This document shows positions 4,575-6,423 of a stretch of 6,423 nucleotides of DNA, piece after piece; position 1 is the first letter of the stretch; the number at the start of each line of letters is the position of its first letter. Below the pieces are notes generated by a model, which searched no databases, had not been told where the DNA came from, and saw only the letters and a list, made by a program, of their open reading frames with translations. The translations under genes were made by a program, and so were the position numbers. Source of the DNA: Xanthobacteraceae bacterium (GTDB lineage: Bacteria; Pseudomonadota; Alphaproteobacteria; Rhizobiales; Xanthobacteraceae); NCBI GenBank assembly GCA_030039105.1, contig JASHQO010000347.1:1-6423 (forward strand), given 5' to 3'.

Positions 4575-5843
4575 TCACTTCCGCACGCAGATCACGCGCA
4601 CGACCGATTGCTCGATCGTCGGGTTGCCGGTAGCGATGGCGACGCTCTGTGCCTGCAAAAAACCACGCAACGCCGCGGCCGGCACCAGCGTCGCCTGAAC
4701 CGCAACGGTCGCAGCCGTGCCGGCGACGGCAGCCGGCTTCAGATCCGCCATGCCGGCGAAATGGCCTTGCGCGTCGACCGCGGCGGCCCCGGCAAAGCCG
4801 AGCTTTGGCGCCGGGTCCAGGCCTTGCTCGCTGCGATGCGCTGCGGCGCGGCTGACGGCGTCGCCGCCGGCTTGGGCGAGCGGATCGGCGATCCCGATGA
4901 GGATCAGGTCATCGTCGGCGGCGCCGTCGCCGCCGATTGCCGCCGGCACCAGGCCTTGCGCGCCGTAGAGCCGCAGCAGCGCAATATCGTTCGCTGTGTC
5001 GACAGCGACGCGCTCGGCGTGGCCGAGGCCCGCAACGGTGATGGTCTGACAACCGTTCACTATCTGCGCCGACGTGACAAAATCGCCGCGGTTACTCACG
5101 GTGATCGCGGTGCCGTATTCGACGCTGCGCCGCAAACCCGGTGGCGGCGCGGTGCCCGGATCGGGAAAGCCCTGAAACGTGTTGGCCATGGCGGCGGCGA
5201 TCGGCGCCATCAGGCCTTCGGTGGCCTGGTCGTACATGATAGTGATGCCGCGCAGCTCGCTGCCGATCGCCTGAACACGGACGATGAAGCGTTTCAGGCC
5301 CTGCATTCCCGACATGACGAAGGAATCGGGCGTCAGCGTCGCGTGCTCGACGGTGCGATGGCGCACCTTCTTCTCGTCGTCGAACAGCGCCGCCAGCGCG
5401 CCTTCGTGGAGGCGGAAGGTCTCGATGTCGATCTGGCCGCGGCCCGAGGTCCAACGGCTGCCGATGCGGCCAGGCGCGGCCTTCGGCACCAGCTTGCTCG
5501 GCAGGCCGAGCTGCGCGCCGGTGGCCGGGTCGTCGATGACGCGCCATCCCACCTCGTCCAGCACCGCCGGCGACGGCGGCGCGATGGTCGCGGCGGCCGC
5601 ATCGGGATCGTCGCTCGACGGCTTGGCGGCGACCGCTGCCTTTTTTGCGGCGGGCTTGTTTGCAGAGCTGTTGTTGGCCGTGGGGTTGTTGGCCGTCGTC
5701 TTGCTGGCTGTCGTCTTGCTGGCTGTTGTCTTGCTGGCTGTTGTCTTGGCGGTTGTTGTGTTGGCGGTAGACGGCACGGCGAGCGGCGGCAAGGCTGCCG
5801 CCGCCAGCAGGCCAAGCATCACGCCTGCTTTTCTGATGCCCAT
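4575..5843 (-). CDS. Secreted two-domain protein with a degenerate trypsin-like (S1C/HtrA-like) domain
   Basis: This is a predicted periplasmic protein of 422 residues. Residues 1-27 form a signal peptide (RK near the start, hydrophobic VMLGLLAAAALPPLA). Residues 28-90 are a Thr/Ala/Lys/Asn/Ser-rich linker with TTASK pentapeptide repeats. Residues about 98-228 (GWRVIDDPATGAQLGLPS to NTFQGFPDP) form an unassigned alpha/beta domain. Residues about 238-403 resemble an HtrA-type protease domain: GTAITVSNRGDFVTSAQIV, NDIALLRLYG, then LGFAGAAAVDAQGHFAGM. Aligned to the triad, His is replaced by Gln260, Asp286 is kept, and Ser is replaced by Ala351 (G-F-A-G-A where G-X-S-G-G is expected). It should be inactive as a protease and may be a binding or scaffold protein. 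Cys265 and Cys419 could form a disulfide. The ATG at 5843 is chosen because it begins the signal peptide and has GAGGG 8 bases upstream. The longer reading to 5957 would run through a dispersed repeat. It converges on the enoyl-CoA hydratase gene (93 bp apart). Confidence 0.85.
   Translation of the reverse strand: MGIRKAGVMLGLLAAAALPPLAVPSTANTTTAKTTASKTTASKTTASKTTANNPTANNSSANKPAAKKAAVAAKPSSDDPDAAAATIAPPSPAVLDEVGWRVIDDPATGAQLGLPSKLVPKAAPGRIGSRWTSGRGQIDIETFRLHEGALAALFDDEKKVRHRTVEHATLTPDSFVMSGMQGLKRFIVRVQAIGSELRGITIMYDQATEGLMAPIAAAMANTFQGFPDPGTAPPPGLRRSVEYGTAITVSNRGDFVTSAQIVNGCQTITVAGLGHAERVAVDTANDIALLRLYGAQGLVPAAIGGDGAADDDLILIGIADPLAQAGGDAVSRAAAHRSEQGLDPAPKLGFAGAAAVDAQGHFAGMADLKPAAVAGTAATVAVQATLVPAAALRGFLQAQSVAIATGNPTIEQSVVRVICVRK
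5656..5760 (-). repeat. 15-bp tandem repeat encoding a TTASK-type pentapeptide linker
   Basis: About seven 15-bp units lie head to tail. The central ones on the plus strand read TTGCTGGCTGTTGTC (5716-5730 and 5731-5745 identical; 5701-5715 differs by one base; 5686-5700, 5746-5760 and the two units at 5656-5685 are more diverged). In the encoded protein they give KTTAS/NNPTA-type pentapeptides, residues about 28-62. The unit is a multiple of three, so copy-number change keeps the frame. It lies just after the signal peptide and probably acts as a flexible spacer. Confidence 0.8.
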
Positions 5844-5870
5844 CGCTTCGGCCCTCAGTGCGCTCAAGCC

Positions 5871-5974
5871 TAAAGCATGATCCCGAAAAGTGGCAACCGG
5901 TTTTCGGAAAAGATCATGCGCAGGCAAAAGGCTGGAGCGGGATGACGATTCGACCAAAACTCATCCCGCTCTAG
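5871..5974. repeat. Paired-hairpin dispersed intergenic element
   Basis: Two adjacent inverted repeats fill the space between divergent genes. Hairpin 1 has outer arms GCATGATC (5875-5882) and GATCATGC (5912-5919), and inner arms CCGAAAA (5883-5889) and TTTTCGG (5901-5907). Hairpin 2 has an 11-bp perfect stem GAGCGGGATGA (5935-5945) and TCATCCCGCTC (5961-5971) around a 15-base loop. I recall very similar paired hairpins, with AAGTGG-type loops and AGCGGGATGA stems, scattered between genes in Bradyrhizobium, Rhodopseudomonas and relatives, where they behave like REP/RIME-type elements. That recollection is not a search result. Only one copy is present here. It sits in the 171-bp gap between the degenerate-protease gene and the moeB-like gene, and may affect transcript ends or stability for either. 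Confidence 0.75.
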
Positions 5975-6014
5975 CGCAATGGCACCGTGGCGCAATGCGC
6001 TCTATGCTGGCGCC

Positions 6015-6423
6015 ATGCTGAGCCCGGAAGAGCTTGAACGCTATGCGCGCCACATCGTGCTGCACGAGGTCGGCGGGCCGGGCCAGGCCGCCCTCGGTCG
6101 CGCCCGGGTGCTGGTGATCGGCGCCGGCGGCCTCGGCGCGCCGGCCTTGATGTATCTCGCCGCCGCCGGCGTCGGCACGCTCGGCGTCATCGACGACGAC
6201 GTGGTGTCGCTGTCGAACCTGCAGCGGCAGATCATTCACGCCACGCCCGATGTCGGCCGGCCGAAGGTGGTCACCGCCGCGGAGGAGATCCGCCGGCTCA
6301 ATCCTCACGTTGCCGTCGAGCCGCATGGCGTGCGGTTGACCGCCCAGAACGCGCTCGACCTGATCGGCCGCTACGACGTCGTCGCCGACGGCTCGGACAA
6401 TTTCACCACGCGCTATCTGGTCG
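6015..6423 (+). CDS. moeB: MoeB/ThiF-type adenylyltransferase, 5' part; 3' end outside the window
   Basis: This E1-like ATP-dependent enzyme adenylates the C-terminal glycine of a small sulfur-carrier protein (MoaD in molybdopterin synthesis, ThiS in thiamin synthesis). The 136 visible residues cover the nucleotide-binding half of a protein usually about 250 or more residues long. Visible motifs are RYARHIVL with Arg12, the glycine-rich ATP loop GAGGLGAP at 36-43, DDDVVSLSNLQRQ with Arg71, GRPK with Lys84, and DGSDNF with Asp128. All correspond to E. coli MoeB ATP-site residues (Arg14, Arg73, Lys86, Asp130) with a constant offset of two. The zinc-binding cysteines and any C-terminal rhodanese domain lie beyond the edge, so MoeB versus ThiF/MoeZ cannot be settled, though the NLQRQ/ADGSDN wording is most MoeB-like. 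ATG 6015 fits family starts (LSPEELERYARH) but has no clear ribosome site. An in-frame ATG at 5979, 8 bp after the repeat element, is the alternative. Confidence 0.9.
   Translation, partial: MLSPEELERYARHIVLHEVGGPGQAALGRARVLVIGAGGLGAPALMYLAAAGVGTLGVIDDDVVSLSNLQRQIIHATPDVGRPKVVTAAEEIRRLNPHVAVEPHGVRLTAQNALDLIGRYDVVADGSDNFTTRYLV

Noticed and set aside
4481..4633. 50-codon plus-strand frame starting at an ATG that overlaps the hydratase stop (TAATG)
   Set aside because: Stop-start overlap suggested a coupled small gene, but there is no family motif, and it runs 59 bases into the convergent pseudoprotease gene. It is probably chance.
5656..5760. Tandem repeats that could suggest a CRISPR-like array
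   Set aside because: Units are 15 bp, directly adjacent without spacers, in frame and inside a coding region. They encode a pentapeptide linker.
4563..5873. Plus-strand open frame of 436 codons, with an SD-like AAGGAGG nearby
   Set aside because: It is antisense to the secreted pseudoprotease. The translation is Arg/Gly/His-rich with GCCLAGC-type repeats that mirror the 15-bp tandem repeat. The minus strand has the signal peptide and recognisable domains.
5844..5957. N-terminal extension of the pseudoprotease to an ATG at 5957
   Set aside because: The extra 38 residues would be encoded by the dispersed hairpin element and would bury the signal peptide inside the protein. The start at 5843 has a ribosome site.

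Overview
The window looks like chromosomal DNA of a high-GC alphaproteobacterium, most likely a member of the Hyphomicrobiales (Bradyrhizobiaceae/Xanthobacteraceae-like). Three things point there: strong G/C bias at third codon positions, a paired-hairpin intergenic element (5871-5974) of a kind I associate with Bradyrhizobium/Rhodopseudomonas-type genomes, and several proteins that read like members of that order. The placement comes from memory of these families, not from a search.

Layout, left to right. The window opens inside mutM (fpg), the formamidopyrimidine-DNA glycosylase gene, which ends at 669. It converges on a LysR-type regulator gene (757-1632, minus). That gene is divergent from a small DUF4242-family gene (1779-2042, plus). 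The 146-bp space between them holds a perfect TATAAT for the regulator and an AT-rich near-palindrome that fits a LysR-type operator. A 68-residue single-membrane-span protein gene (2107-2313, plus) follows. It converges on a secreted esterase of the esterase-713 type (2449-3624, minus, GTG start). The esterase is divergent from an enoyl-CoA hydratase gene (3708-4481, plus). That gene converges on a periplasmic protein (4575-5843, minus) made of an unassigned N-terminal domain and a trypsin-like domain whose catalytic His and Ser are replaced. The repeat element follows, and the window ends inside a moeB/thiF-type adenylyltransferase gene (6015 to beyond the edge).

The genes do not form one pathway. 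mutM, the enoyl-CoA hydratase and the MoeB-like gene are housekeeping-type genes. The lysR / DUF4242 / small membrane protein / esterase block (about 670-3624) lies between two genes I recall as neighbours in related genomes, so it may be a lineage-specific insertion. The closest thing to a functional module is the divergent lysR-DUF4242 pair.

I see no RNA gene, CRISPR array, insertion sequence or phage gene, and no clearly new multi-gene system. The points most worth a second look are the degenerate protease-like protein with its pentapeptide-repeat linker, the OxyR-like cysteine pair in the LysR regulator, and the esterase that lacks the adjacent cysteines of esterase 713.
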